DNA from: JBBQVZ01 sp963695975
Lineage (GTDB): Bacteria > Actinomycetota > UBA4738 > HRBIN12
Assembly: GCA_963695975.1 (NCBI GenBank)
Contig: CAVOIB010000010.1
Location: 310,001 to 374,000 of the forward strand
Length of the DNA: 64,000 bases
Direction of reading: 5' to 3'
Part shown: in pieces, positions 15,801 through 23,521 of the stretch
Numbering within the stretch: the first letter of the stretch is position 1
How the letters are laid out: every line of letters starts with the position of its first letter
Translations under genes and position numbers: made by a program
Notes under the pieces: generated by a model
What the model was told of the DNA's origin: nothing
Database searches by the model: none
What the model saw: the letters and a program-made list of their open reading frames with translations, nothing else

Positions 15801-17520
15801 GCTGCGGGCGAAGGACGGATCGATCCGCTGGCTGCGGGACGAAGCGATCATCGTGTACGACGAAGCGGGGCAGCCACTTTGGAGCCAGGGCATCCTGCTG
15901 GATATCACCGAGCGCAAGCTCTCCGAACAACAGCTACACGAGGCGGAGGAACGCTACCGCAGCCTGATCGAGACGATCCCTGCAGCCACCTACATCGACA
16001 CCGTCGATGCTGTCTCGAAGGCCGTGTACATGAGCCCGCAGGTCGAGCAGATCTTCGGCTACTCGCCGGAAGAGTGGCTCTCGGATCCGGAGCTGTGGGA
16101 GCGCGGGGTGGATCCCCAGGATCTCCCCGAACTGACCGCGCAGATCCGAAGGTTGAATGACGAGGGTGTTCCATACGAGGCGGAGTACCGGTTCCGTCGC
16201 CCAGACGGGCGGATCGTATGGGTCCACGATCAGGCGGTCCTCATCCGTGACGAGAGCGGTGCGCCGCGGTTCTCACAGGGCGTGATGTTCGACATCACCG
16301 AGCGGCGCGAGGCCGAGGAACAGCTCCGCGGCACCGAGGAACGGTTCCGGGCGATCGTCGAACACGTGCCGGCCGCCGTCTACTTGGACGCTCCCGATGT
16401 CAGCATGCAGACGATGTACGTGAGCCCGCAGATCGAGGCGATCACGGGCATCACCCCCGCGGAGTGGATCGCTGACCCGAATGCCTGGGTCGACGCGCTC
16501 CATCCCGACGATCACGACGAGGTGCTCGGTCGGTATCTCGCTGCGATCGGCGCACTAGAGCCCTCCAGCGAGGAGTACCGCTTCGTCACGCGCGACGGCC
16601 GGACGATCTGGGTACACGATGAGACGACGGTGATCCACGATGAGGAGGGACAGCACGCCATGCTGCTCGGCGTGATAACCGACATCACGGAGCGGAAGCT
16701 CGCGGAGCAGGCGCTCCGAGAATCGGAGCAACGGGAACGCGAGGCTGCCGAACGCCTGCGGGCGCTCGACGATATGAAGAACACGTTCCTCGCGGCCGTG
16801 TCGCACGAGCTCCGGAGCCCCCTGACGTCGATCCTGGGCCTCTCCCTCACGCTCGAGCGATCGGAGATGAACGAGGACGATCGGAACGACCTGTTGGAGC
16901 GTCTGGCCGCGAACGCCCGCAAGCTTGACCGACTGCTGAAGGACCTGCTGGATATCGACCGACTCAATCGAGGCATCGTGGAGCCGCAGTACCGTGTCAC
17001 CGACGTTGGGGCGCTGGCGCGGCGCACGATCGAGAGCCTCGACGCGCTCATGGACCGTTCCATCCTCGTGGAGGCGGACCCCGTGGTCATCTCTGTGGAC
17101 CCGGCGAAGGTGGAGCGCATCGTCGAGAACCTCCTGACGAACGCCTCCCGCCACACCTCCCCAGATCGTCGGATCTGGCTCCAGGTGCACGAGTTCGACG
17201 ACGGCGTCCTGATCGCCGTCGAGGACGACGGACCGGGGGTTCCGAGCGAGCTCCGCGAGGTCATCTTCGAGCCGTTCCGTCAAGGGCCGACGGCGTCGCC
17301 GCATGCGCCCGGCACGGGGATCGGCCTCTCGCTCGTCGGCCGGTTCGCCGAGCTTCACGGCGGCCGCGCGTGGGTCGAGGATCGCGAGGGTGGCGGTGCC
17401 TCCTTCAGGGTGTTCCTTCCGGGAGGCCCCGCCCACGACCTCACCGCGACCGATGGCAACGGCCACGAGACCTCGGCCGGTGGGGCGAACCGAACCATCG
17501 AACACGCGGAGGCGGGATAA
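12808..17520 (+). CDS. Giant sensor histidine kinase with eight PAS domains and a GAF domain
   Basis: Membrane histidine kinase of 1570 residues. Two N-terminal transmembrane helices (about 21-42 and 57-76) have a short loop between them, so sensing is probably cytoplasmic. PAS units start near residues 94, 220, 352, 478, 786, 914, 1049 and 1178, each opening with a [YF][RQ].L(V/I)E..P motif. A GAF domain occupies about 604-770. The C-terminus has a HisKA domain (AVSHELRSP, His about 1333) and an HATPase domain with DDGPGVP and GTGIGLSLV. GTG start. No response regulator is adjacent, so it is an orphan. A shorter paralogue is at 53221. Confidence 0.9.
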   Translation: MDEPTNEPDRPGKRSSAPGDLIVISGIALVAFFIGVTFVDFHRIRGWVDGNPFVTTDGLLACLLILSAVLAVLAARRLKRAERETTLRAETERRYRALVEHVPAVTYTWDPADTPGSTAVSFVSPQIERLLGFTDAEWMADPALWEQRVHPDDRDATLAQWAERSARGAPFRAEYRLRAMDDHWVWIRDEAVPISIGRRGRASYQGVMLDVTEQKHAEQRFRRLVDELPVVPYLSDIADDRGNHRLAYVSPGIEQLTGRSADRWLDDPETWVELIHPDDRERVHRLDLDTEAYGERFDIEYRFLRDDGEVVWVRDSAVLVESDDAGPAWQGVLEDITARRTAEARLREAEERFRALVEKIPALTYIEDDATGELVYMSPQVETLLGYAPVEWMASSDLWLERIHPDDRERVERSNRSVESDQWVEDYRTTAKDGRTVWIHNDAVRIRDEDGRGRFWLGVVVDMTERMEAEERLRAAEGRYRHLVERLPSTVYLDAADDVVTAVYISPQYEQLTGYTSEERLADPELWSRILHPDDRDRVLAESDRTNANGEPFDMEYRLIAKDGHVIWVHDLAYLVEGLDARPCWQGVLTDITERKRAQDTLTRRDLILEAVGHAAERFLRATSWTDAIDEILEQLGRAGGASRAAIYRQEPDAGGRPCVAFVGEWAAPGIAPLADVIGDRRIAFADLGLSRWVDAFTAGETIHALTRDLPEAERATLQQGGVRALVAVPIFADGSWWGHLVYDQADEDRVWQQAELDALRVVADTLGAAIGREQAARRLSQTEARYQSLIEQIPAITYMESADDPGRKLYISPQVETMLGFNKTEWTHQGWLEVVHPDDRERVLAEDRRTERTGEPFTCEYRLIRPDGRTVWVQDSAVLLRDESGTPLYWQGVRFDITARMQAEEQLRAAERRYRTLVEQLPAITYVDECRDIGDLRTWPTVYISPQVETILGYSPDEWRAQPDLWTSLIHPADLERALEADRRHYDSGEPLAIEIRLRAKDGSIRWLRDEAIIVYDEAGQPLWSQGILLDITERKLSEQQLHEAEERYRSLIETIPAATYIDTVDAVSKAVYMSPQVEQIFGYSPEEWLSDPELWERGVDPQDLPELTAQIRRLNDEGVPYEAEYRFRRPDGRIVWVHDQAVLIRDESGAPRFSQGVMFDITERREAEEQLRGTEERFRAIVEHVPAAVYLDAPDVSMQTMYVSPQIEAITGITPAEWIADPNAWVDALHPDDHDEVLGRYLAAIGALEPSSEEYRFVTRDGRTIWVHDETTVIHDEEGQHAMLLGVITDITERKLAEQALRESEQREREAAERLRALDDMKNTFLAAVSHELRSPLTSILGLSLTLERSEMNEDDRNDLLERLAANARKLDRLLKDLLDIDRLNRGIVEPQYRVTDVGALARRTIESLDALMDRSILVEADPVVISVDPAKVERIVENLLTNASRHTSPDRRIWLQVHEFDDGVLIAVEDDGPGVPSELREVIFEPFRQGPTASPHAPGTGIGLSLVGRFAELHGGRAWVEDREGGGASFRVFLPGGPAHDLTATDGNGHETSAGGANRTIEHAEAG

Positions 17521-17531
17521 ACTCGCCAGCG

Positions 17532-18491
17532 ATGCTCGGCCAGGATCACAATCCGCGCAAGCGGCGCCTCTATCTCCCGATCATCCCCCTCGGGCCTGGA
17601 TCCTCCGCCGCTGATGAAGGCCGTAAACCACCCTGGCTGAAGGTGCGCTTGCCATCTGGATCGAACCACGCCGAGCTCAGGTCGATCATGCGAAGCCTCG
17701 ACCTGCACACGGTGTGCGAGGAGGCGATGTGCCCCAACCTCGGCGAGTGCTGGGAAGCGCGCGAGGCGACGTTCCTGATCCTCGGCGACCACTGCACCCG
17801 CCGGTGTGGATTCTGCGATGTGATGACGGCGCGACCCGAACCGGTTGATCACGAGGAACCGGCGCGGATCGCCGAGGCGGTTCGAGCGATGAGGCTTCGG
17901 CACGTCGTCGTCACGGGTGTCGCCCGTGACGACCTCCCAGATGGCGGAGCCTCGATCTGGGCTGCCACGATCCGAGCGATCCGCGCGGCGGTCCCCGGGT
18001 GCGCGATCGAGGTACTCCCCACCGATTTCAAAGGCGGGGAGCGTGACATCGCGACCGTGATCGAGGCGGAGCCGGACGTGTTCGCGCACAACCTCGAGAC
18101 CGTGCGGCGGCTGCACGGTCGGATCCGCCCGGCGTTCGGCTACGATCGTTCGCTCGACGTCCTCCGGATCGCGAAGCGCCTGCGTGGTGGACAGGTCACC
18201 AAGTCGAACCTGATCCTCGGGATGGGCGAGACGAGCGGCGAGGTCACGGAGGCGTTGGCGGACCTGCACGCCGTGGACTGCGACCTCGTCACGATCGGAC
18301 AGTACCTGCGGCCCAGCGATCTTCATCTCCCGGTGGACCGGTGGGTGAGTCCCGAGGAATTCGAGGCGCACAAGCACGAAGGGGAAGCGATCGGGATCCC
18401 CCACATCGAAGCGGGGCCCCTCGTGCGCTCCAGCTACCACGCCGGAGCCCAGCTCCAGCGCGCCGCGGCCGCGATGGCATCCGCTCACTAG
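17532..18491 (+). CDS. lipA: Lipoyl synthase (radical SAM)
   Basis: Inserts two sulfur atoms into octanoyl-lysine made by LipB. The 319 residues carry the auxiliary cluster ligands Cys62, Cys67 and Cys73 (C-x4-C-x5-C), the radical SAM cluster Cys88, Cys92 and Cys95 (C-x3-C-x2-C), the NLET and GETSGEV segments and the C-terminal RSSYHAG motif that binds the auxiliary cluster. It starts 11 nt after the kinase stop, so it may be co-transcribed with it, an unusual pairing. It is 11 kb from lipB. Confidence 0.95.
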   Translation: MLGQDHNPRKRRLYLPIIPLGPGSSAADEGRKPPWLKVRLPSGSNHAELRSIMRSLDLHTVCEEAMCPNLGECWEAREATFLILGDHCTRRCGFCDVMTARPEPVDHEEPARIAEAVRAMRLRHVVVTGVARDDLPDGGASIWAATIRAIRAAVPGCAIEVLPTDFKGGERDIATVIEAEPDVFAHNLETVRRLHGRIRPAFGYDRSLDVLRIAKRLRGGQVTKSNLILGMGETSGEVTEALADLHAVDCDLVTIGQYLRPSDLHLPVDRWVSPEEFEAHKHEGEAIGIPHIEAGPLVRSSYHAGAQLQRAAAAMASAH

Positions 18492-18532
18492 AACGAAGGC
18501 ACCCTGCCGAGGCATCCTGGCGCCACGGAAGG

Positions 18533-18918
18533 GGAGGAGTCGGCCTGTAAGCCGGATCCTGTGGCCCGCTTGACGGCGGGCCGGCGACCATCTCTCTCGG
18601 CGCCGAAGCGCCGCGTCGCTGTCCGCCAGCGCCGTGCGGCCTACCCGGGAGCTCGGACGGGCCGCCCTCGAACGCTCCCTGCTTGGCCTTGCTCCGGGTG
18701 GGGCTTGCCGAGCCGGCGCGGTCGCCCGCACCGCTGGTGAGCTCTTACCTCACCGTTTCACCCTTACCGCGCGCGACGAGCGCGCTGCGGCGGTCTGCTT
18801 TCTGTTGCGCCTTCGCGAGGTCGCCCCCGCCTGGGTCTCCCCAGCACCCTGCCCTGTGGAGTCCGGACTTTCCTCGACCGATCAGAAGATCGACCGCGGC
18901 CGCCCGGCCGGCTCCTCC
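18533..18918 (-). ncRNA. rnpB: RNase P RNA (bacterial type A)
   Basis: Catalytic RNA that matures tRNA 5' ends. Read on the minus strand, hallmarks appear in order: GAGGAAAGTCCGGACTCC near the 5' end (about 18860-18877), ACAGAAAGCAGACCG (about 18795-18810), AAGGGTGAAACGGTGAGG (about 18748-18768), and ACAGGATCCGGCTTACAG at the 3' side (about 18545-18562). The ends are set by the P1 helix: GGAGGAG at 18918-18912 pairs with CTCCTCC at 18539-18533. At about 386 nt the length is right. It lies between lipA and a lipoprotein gene transcribed in the opposite direction. Confidence 0.95.
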
Positions 18919-18925
18919 ACGGTCG

Positions 18926-18931
18926 AGCATA
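18926..18931 (-). promoter_or_regulatory. -10 element of rnpB
   Basis: TATGCT on the minus strand ends 7-8 nt before the predicted RNA 5' end at about 18918, the normal -10 to start-site spacing. On the other strand TAGACT at 18938-18943 may drive the divergent lipoprotein gene. No clear -35 was found. Confidence 0.5.
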
Positions 18932-18954
18932 CCCCCGTAGACTCGAGTCACCCC

Positions 18955-19875
18955 ATGCGTCGCGTCGTGGTAAGCGTTCTCGTCTGCACGTTCGTCGCCG
19001 GTGCCTGCAGCGCCGCTCCCGCCGGTCCGACGAACCCTGCCACGCTGGATCAGGTCACGCCCGACGACGCGATCAAGTCGACGGGGGCGCGTACCGCCGC
19101 GCTGGCCTTCATCCGGGCATATGCGACCGAGACCGGGCCGGACGTGGCGGCCCTGGACGACATGGTCGGCACGAGCCGGATGCACCGATGGGCGCACTGG
19201 CTCGGCGTGCAGAACCGCGAGTTCCCCGGTTCGATCGTCGGGTCGGTCGGCCGCAGTGAAGTCGGCGCTGCAACCCCGTTCTCCGTATCGAGCGTGCCCG
19301 GCTCGGAGGCCATCCTTCGACAGGTCGATCTCCTGGCGACCGTGACGTTCCGGTTCGACCCGACGACGGGCGGCCCTTTGTCGGTCGAACGATCCCTCGA
19401 CGGACCGATGCGACTGATGCTCGATCCGGGCGATCGAGGGTGGAAGGTCTTGGACTTCACTCGCGATGGCATCCCCCTAAGCTCCGAGTTCGAGGTCGTT
19501 CAAGGTGGAAGACGAACGGCCGGCGGCGTAGAGGTCGCGATCGACGCGTTCCTGTCGGCGCCGTACTGGGAGTTCTTCCTCGTGGTCTCCGGTGGTCCTG
19601 CGTTCGGGTTCACCGCGACCGCGACCCGGTTGGTCGCCTCCGACGGGAGTCACGTCGACGCGAGGGCCGTCACCCCATCGCTGCTGCGGGTGACTGCGAA
19701 CACCGCGGCTGAGGGGATCGCGACGTTCCCACCGCAGCCGGGCACCGACGGGCTCACGTTGAAGATCACGCTCGCGACCACACGCGGATCCGCCACGATC
19801 AGCTTCCCGCTCGCAGGCCTGATCCATCCGATCCCACTCGCGACGACCTCTCCTTCCCCATCCGGGAGCGCCTGA
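18955..19875 (+). CDS. Secreted lipoprotein of unknown function
   Basis: Protein of 306 residues with a lipoprotein signal peptide: basic start MRR, hydrophobic stretch, then AGAC with the lipidation Cys at about residue 18. The rest is mostly beta-rich with a proline/serine-rich C-terminal tail (TTSPSPSGSA). No catalytic motif was recognised. The ATG at 18955 is the only start that gives a proper signal peptide; longer frames would run through rnpB. It converges on rnhA with a 7-nt gap. Confidence 0.75.
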   Translation: MRRVVVSVLVCTFVAGACSAAPAGPTNPATLDQVTPDDAIKSTGARTAALAFIRAYATETGPDVAALDDMVGTSRMHRWAHWLGVQNREFPGSIVGSVGRSEVGAATPFSVSSVPGSEAILRQVDLLATVTFRFDPTTGGPLSVERSLDGPMRLMLDPGDRGWKVLDFTRDGIPLSSEFEVVQGGRRTAGGVEVAIDAFLSAPYWEFFLVVSGGPAFGFTATATRLVASDGSHVDARAVTPSLLRVTANTAAEGIATFPPQPGTDGLTLKITLATTRGSATISFPLAGLIHPIPLATTSPSPSGSA

Positions 19876-19882
19876 GCGGCGC

Positions 19883-20326
19883 TCACTCGGCGTCGCGCCC
19901 GGCGAGCCAATCATCGACCCCTTCGTTCGCGAGGCGGTCGGCCGCTCGGTTCTCCTCCCGCGGAACGTGCTCCAACCGGACCTCGTCGAACCGCGCCAGC
20001 TCGGCTCTCACCGCGGCGAACAGCGGTCGGAGGTGTGCAGCTTTGACCTTGTACCGGCCGGAGAGCTGTTCGATCAGGAGCTGGCTATCGGAACGCAGGT
20101 GTACCCGTCGCGCACCGAGGTCGCCGGCCTTCCGGAGTCCTTCGCGCGCGGCCGTGTACTCCGCGACGTTGTTCGTCGTCTCGCCGAGTCCTTCGGCGAT
20201 CGTGGCGAGGACGTCGCCATCCTGGTTCGTCACCACGACCCCGATCCCCGCCGGGCCGGGATTGCCGCGCGCGGCTCCGTCGCAACTCACGATCAGAAGA
20301 TCAAGATCCGCCGGCAGTATTCGCAT
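19883..20326 (-). CDS. rnhA: Ribonuclease HI
   Basis: Endonuclease that cuts the RNA strand of RNA:DNA hybrids. The 147 residues contain the four acidic metal ligands: Asp16 in SCDGAARGNPGP, Glu56 in NNVAEY, Asp80 in RSDSQLL and Asp130 in NRAADRLAN, with His120 before the last. The basic protrusion of E. coli RNase HI is absent, as in many actinobacterial forms. The ATG at 20326 overlaps the end of the upstream zinc-ribbon gene by 34 nt. The zinc-ribbon then RNase HI order matches mycobacterial Rv2229c-Rv2228c. Confidence 0.93.
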   Translation of the reverse strand: MRILPADLDLLIVSCDGAARGNPGPAGIGVVVTNQDGDVLATIAEGLGETTNNVAEYTAAREGLRKAGDLGARRVHLRSDSQLLIEQLSGRYKVKAAHLRPLFAAVRAELARFDEVRLEHVPREENRAADRLANEGVDDWLAGRDAE

Positions 20327-20997
20327 CTCCTCACGCCCTCGCTCCGTTTGAGCTTGTCCAGCTCCATGGCCGAGAGTTGCTCATGACACCCTTGACATAC
20401 ACCGTCGATCAGCGCAGCCGCACCGATTCCCTTCTTCTGGCTGCGAAGGTCCTCGTACAGGTCGACGACTTCCTGGTCGATCGAAGGCACGAGCTCATCA
20501 CGCGCGTCACGTCGTTCCGCGAGCTCGACGTCGATCCGTTCCAGCTCCTGCAACGCCGCTCCACCGACCTCAGCGGCCCGTGCTCGCAGCTCTTCGACCC
20601 GCGTCTTCGCTTCGGCCGCGCGCGACTCGAGGACCTCGCGCACCTCCATCGCGACGAGCATCTCGTCTTCCCGATCGCTACGGCGTCGGGCGAGGTTCTC
20701 GACTTCGTGCTGCAGCGACTCCAGCTCCTTCGCATTCGCGATGCTGCCGTCGTAGAGTCGGGTGTTCTCTGCAGCCGCCTTCTGCGTGAGCGAATCGATC
20801 TCATGCTCCAACTTGGTCTGGTCCCGCGCGACGACGTCGAGCTCCAGCCCGATCTCGCCCAACTCGCGTTCCGCCGCATCGGCCTCGGCGCGAGCGGCAG
20901 CGAGCTCGCTCCCCGTCTCCAGGGCGTGCTTCCGCGCCATCAGCCGGTCGATCGTCGTGTCGGTCTCCTGGAGCGCCAGCAACATGGCCATGTCCAT
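20293..20997 (-). CDS. C4-type zinc-ribbon coiled-coil protein (DUF164)
   Basis: Protein of 234 residues: a long coiled coil (about 1-165, rich in Glu, Arg and Ala heptads) followed by a C-terminal zinc ribbon with two CXXC-type knuckles (CQGC and CEYC). This is the DUF164 family (Helicobacter HP0958/FlgZ, mycobacterial Rv2229c), proposed to bind nucleic acid. Its end overlaps rnhA, so the pair is co-translated. TAGGCT at 21006-21011 on the minus strand lies 9-14 nt upstream of the start. Confidence 0.88.
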   Translation of the reverse strand: MDMAMLLALQETDTTIDRLMARKHALETGSELAAARAEADAAERELGEIGLELDVVARDQTKLEHEIDSLTQKAAAENTRLYDGSIANAKELESLQHEVENLARRRSDREDEMLVAMEVREVLESRAAEAKTRVEELRARAAEVGGAALQELERIDVELAERRDARDELVPSIDQEVVDLYEDLRSQKKGIGAAALIDGVCQGCHEQLSAMELDKLKRSEGVRRCEYCRRILIF

Positions 20998-21051
20998 CGG
21001 TGCCGAGCCTAGTCGATGCCAGCCGGCACGCAGCCGAGGGACGCGCGGGTA

Positions 21052-21483
21052 CTACGCCGTCGGCATCGGGGGCAGAGGCGGTGGCGACGCCGAGCCTCCG
21101 CTACCGGATGACGCAGGCCCTCGGTACGTCGAACTCCCGAACGCCAGGATGTAGAAGAAGATCAGGTTGAGGAAGATCAAGCCGAGCGTGAATCCCACCC
21201 CGTGGCCGAAGCTCTTCGAGAGGTCGTTATAGATGATGACCAGGATCACGAAGCCAACGAGGGGGATCAGGAACAGCAGCAACCACCAGCCGGGCCGCCC
21301 GACGATCTTGAGCAAGATGTACGTGCTGTATATCGGGATCAGCGCCTGCCAGCCTTGCTGTCCTGCCTTGGTGAAGATGACCCAGAAGGGGATCACGGCG
21401 ACCGCGTAGAAGACGATAAGCCATAGGAAGATGGTCCCGCCCGACATATCCGACGTCTGCCACGTTACCTGCGCCAGCTCCAT
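21052..21483 (-). CDS. DUF5684-like small integral membrane protein
   Basis: Protein of 143 residues with three or four hydrophobic helices and the signature W-x-A-L-I-P-I-Y (GWQALIPIYSTY) and GRPGWWLLL seen in DUF5684 membrane proteins. The C-terminal tail is Gly, Ser and Pro rich. The ATG at 21483 has a GAGGGGG ribosome-binding site 8 nt upstream; an upstream in-frame extension of 42 codons is not membrane-like and was rejected. Function is unknown. Confidence 0.75.
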   Translation of the reverse strand: MELAQVTWQTSDMSGGTIFLWLIVFYAVAVIPFWVIFTKAGQQGWQALIPIYSTYILLKIVGRPGWWLLLFLIPLVGFVILVIIYNDLSKSFGHGVGFTLGLIFLNLIFFYILAFGSSTYRGPASSGSGGSASPPPLPPMPTA

Positions 21484-21571
21484 CCCGATGCCCCCTCGGT
21501 CCGGTTGCCAACTCATGCTGGCATCGGGTGGAGATCGCCTCAAGCTCATCCGGAACTTGAACACAAGGAAA

Positions 21572-21598
21572 CGACCGGGGTCCGACGCACCCCGGTCG
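21572..21598 (-). terminator. Intrinsic terminator after the Flp pilin gene
   Basis: Perfect 10-bp stem CGACCGGGGT / ACCCCGGTCG with a 7-nt loop, followed on the minus strand by a T-rich run (TTTCCTTGTGTT). It lies 31 nt beyond the pilin stop and in front of the DUF5684 gene. Confidence 0.75.
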
Positions 21599-21628
21599 CC
21601 GCCGGTCAACGACCGTGAGCTCAGCGGC

Positions 21629-21823
21629 TCACGGGGGGAACGTGACCTTCTGCAACCCGCTGTTCGTGCCCTGCCCGAGCAACGTGACCCCGACGACGAT
21701 GACCGCCGCGATGAATGTGAGCATCAGCGCGTATTCGACGGCCGTCGCACCACGGTCTTCCTCTGCCCGATGACAGAGCAGGTCCCAGCGTGTCTGCGCA
21801 CTCGCGAGGAGACGCAGGACCAT
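21629..21823 (-). CDS. Flp-type (type IVb) pilin
   Basis: A 64-residue pilin subunit. The hallmark is the class IVb processing and assembly region, GATAVEYALML, followed by a single hydrophobic helix (LTFIAAVIVVGVTLL). The ATG at 21823 has GGAGGGGG close upstream. Flp pilins are normally built by a tad machine, but no tadA, cpaF or prepilin peptidase is present, so the assembly genes must lie elsewhere. It has its own terminator and appears monocistronic. Confidence 0.88.
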   Translation of the reverse strand: MVLRLLASAQTRWDLLCHRAEEDRGATAVEYALMLTFIAAVIVVGVTLLGQGTNSGLQKVTFPP

Positions 21824-21862
21824 CACACCACCCCCTCCGATAGGTAAGGGATCCGGCACGTC

Positions 21863-21887
21863 GGACCGCCCGGGGGTTGGGCGGTCC
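21863..21887. repeat. Strong hairpin upstream of the pilin gene
   Basis: Perfect 9-bp inverted repeat GGACCGCCC / GGGCGGTCC with a 7-nt loop, C-rich when read on the minus strand. It lies 40 nt upstream of the pilin start, so it is in its leader or promoter. No T-run follows on either strand, so a terminator is unlikely; an RNA regulatory element is possible. Confidence 0.5.
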
Positions 21888-22016
21888 AGTGCGCCGTCTT
21901 AGCGGAATCATCGGCAGATGACGCCCAGAACTGGAGCCGACACGGGCTGACTCGGTTGCCCTTCCTGGTAGTGATAGCCCCGTGAGCGGACCCATCTCCG
22001 AAGGCGTCTAGATTCG

Positions 22017-22772
22017 ATGGCCCCCATCGTGTGGACACGCCGGCTATTCAAGCTGCTCGCGTTCGCGTTCCTGATAGCCGCAACGTGCATCGCCCTCGGG
22101 ATCTGGCAGATCGCCAGGCTCCATCAGAAGCAGCAGTTCAACGTCGCGGTTCGAGCCGGTCTCTCGGCTGCCCCCGAACCGTTCGGCGCGCTCATCGCCG
22201 GCGGTGGAGATCTGGATGCCCTTCGGTACCGGCGGGCCGACGCCACCGGCAGGTACGACGTGGATCGGGAGATCGTGCTGTACGGCCGCTCGCAGGAGGG
22301 GCGGGCGGGCAACCACGTCCTCACGCCGCTCTTGCTGGATGACGGGACCGCGATCGTCGTCGACCGTGGCTGGGTGCCTGTTGACGTGAGCGAACCGGGG
22401 GATGCTCGGGCGGCTCCCCCCACCGGATCAGTACAGGTCGACGGCGTCCTGTTCTCGTCCGAGACGGTTCCCACCGGCGCGGTGGACACCGGGTCGCCCG
22501 CGGTGACGACCCTCGCGAAGGTAGACCTCGAGCGCATCCAGGCGCAGCTCCCCTACGAGATCGCTCCCGTGTACCTGCTGCTGCAGACGCAGTCTCCCTC
22601 GCAGGGCACCCTCCCGATACCCGCCGCCCTCCCGCCGCTCTCCGAGGGCCCGCACCTGGGCTACGCGATCCAGTGGTTCACGTTCGCCGCGATGGCGATG
22701 ATCGGGTTCGTGATCCTTGCCGTTCGAGAAGGTGCGGAACCGACGTCAGCGGCGGGCGACCGACCGGGATAG
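22017..22772 (+). CDS. SURF1-family cytochrome oxidase assembly protein
   Basis: Membrane protein of 251 residues with the SURF1 layout: an N-terminal helix (LLAFAFLIAATCIALG) followed by WQ, a large extracytoplasmic domain with YDVDREIVLYGR and VVDRGWVP, and a C-terminal helix (about 220-240) after GYAIQWF. SURF1 helps assemble haem-copper oxidase, probably in haem a delivery. The ATG at 22017 is used; there is no clear ribosome-binding site. No oxidase genes are in the window. Confidence 0.88.
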   Translation: MAPIVWTRRLFKLLAFAFLIAATCIALGIWQIARLHQKQQFNVAVRAGLSAAPEPFGALIAGGGDLDALRYRRADATGRYDVDREIVLYGRSQEGRAGNHVLTPLLLDDGTAIVVDRGWVPVDVSEPGDARAAPPTGSVQVDGVLFSSETVPTGAVDTGSPAVTTLAKVDLERIQAQLPYEIAPVYLLLQTQSPSQGTLPIPAALPPLSEGPHLGYAIQWFTFAAMAMIGFVILAVREGAEPTSAAGDRPG

Positions 22773-22791
22773 CCTGCGCCAGGGGGAGCCA

Positions 22792-23073
22792 TTGGGTTGC
22801 CTGTTGATGGTGCTCGCGCTCATCACACCACGGTTTCATCATGGTGGTGCTCTTGCTGTTCACCGATCATCTGAGCCGAGCCTTCGATTCGTCCTTCGTG
22901 CCATGCCTGGGGTTCCTGTTCCTGCCGACGACCACCATGGCCTACGCTGTCGCGGAGAACCGGTACCACGGCGTGCTCGGTTGGCCTGGCCGTCGCTGAT
23001 CCTGGGGGGGCCGGTCGACTTCGGCCTGTCGGGAGGCAGCGGCCGCGCGCTGGGCCGTCGATCGACCGGCTGA
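22792..23073 (+). pseudogene. Small membrane protein broken by two frameshifts
   Basis: A TTG start with an AGGGGGAG site opens a frame (LLMVLALITPRF) that must shift near 22835 into the frame MVVLLLFTDHLSRAFDSS...LGFLFLPTTTMAYA, then shift back near 22985 to LILGGPVDFGL. Joined, the three pieces resemble a family of ~80-residue proteins with two hydrophobic helices and the FLFLPTTTxAYA motif. Two small indels would restore it, so either a recent pseudogene or sequencing errors. It follows the SURF1 gene by 19 nt. Confidence 0.5.
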
Positions 23074-23097
23074 TCGATCGATCCCGCAAGCGGAACT

Positions 23098-23484
23098 TCA
23101 GATCTCGCGATTCCTCAGTGCCTCAGCAGCCATCTCGAAGTACTCATCGAGCGCGGCTGCCACCTCCGACGGAGGTTCAAGCGCGTCGACGGCGGACCGC
23201 ATGTGCGTCAGCCAGCGATCGCGTTCATCCGTTCCGATGCCGAACGAGGCGTGCCGCATGCGCAAGGCCGGATGCCCTCGCTCTTGTGAGTAGGTGGGTG
23301 GCCCGCCCCAGTACTGCGCCAAGAACAGCGTCAACTTGTGGCGAGCATCCGTGAGATCGTCTGGTTCGGGATACAACGCGAGCAGCGCAGGATCCCCCTT
23401 GACTCCCTCGTAGAAGCGATCCACCAATGCCTCGAAGAACGTCATCCCCCCTACGGCGTCGTAGAGCGTCGTCCCCTCTTCCAT
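23098..23484 (-). CDS. Group II truncated haemoglobin (trHbO type)
   Basis: Haem protein of 128 residues with the two-over-two globin fold. The N-terminus has YDAVGGMTFFEALVDRFYEGV; the proximal His is in HPALRMRH and the group II landmarks are a Tyr in LYPEPD, YWGGP, and the conserved Trp in RDRWL. Such proteins handle oxygen, NO or peroxide, often near oxidases. The ATG at 23484 was chosen; TACACT at -13 to -8 suggests a nearly leaderless mRNA. It follows the haemolysin-III gene on the same strand. Confidence 0.92.
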   Translation of the reverse strand: MEEGTTLYDAVGGMTFFEALVDRFYEGVKGDPALLALYPEPDDLTDARHKLTLFLAQYWGGPPTYSQERGHPALRMRHASFGIGTDERDRWLTHMRSAVDALEPPSEVAAALDEYFEMAAEALRNREI

Positions 23485-23521
23485 CCGTTCGAGTGTACGG
23501 AGGCCATCTTCGACCTGCGCG

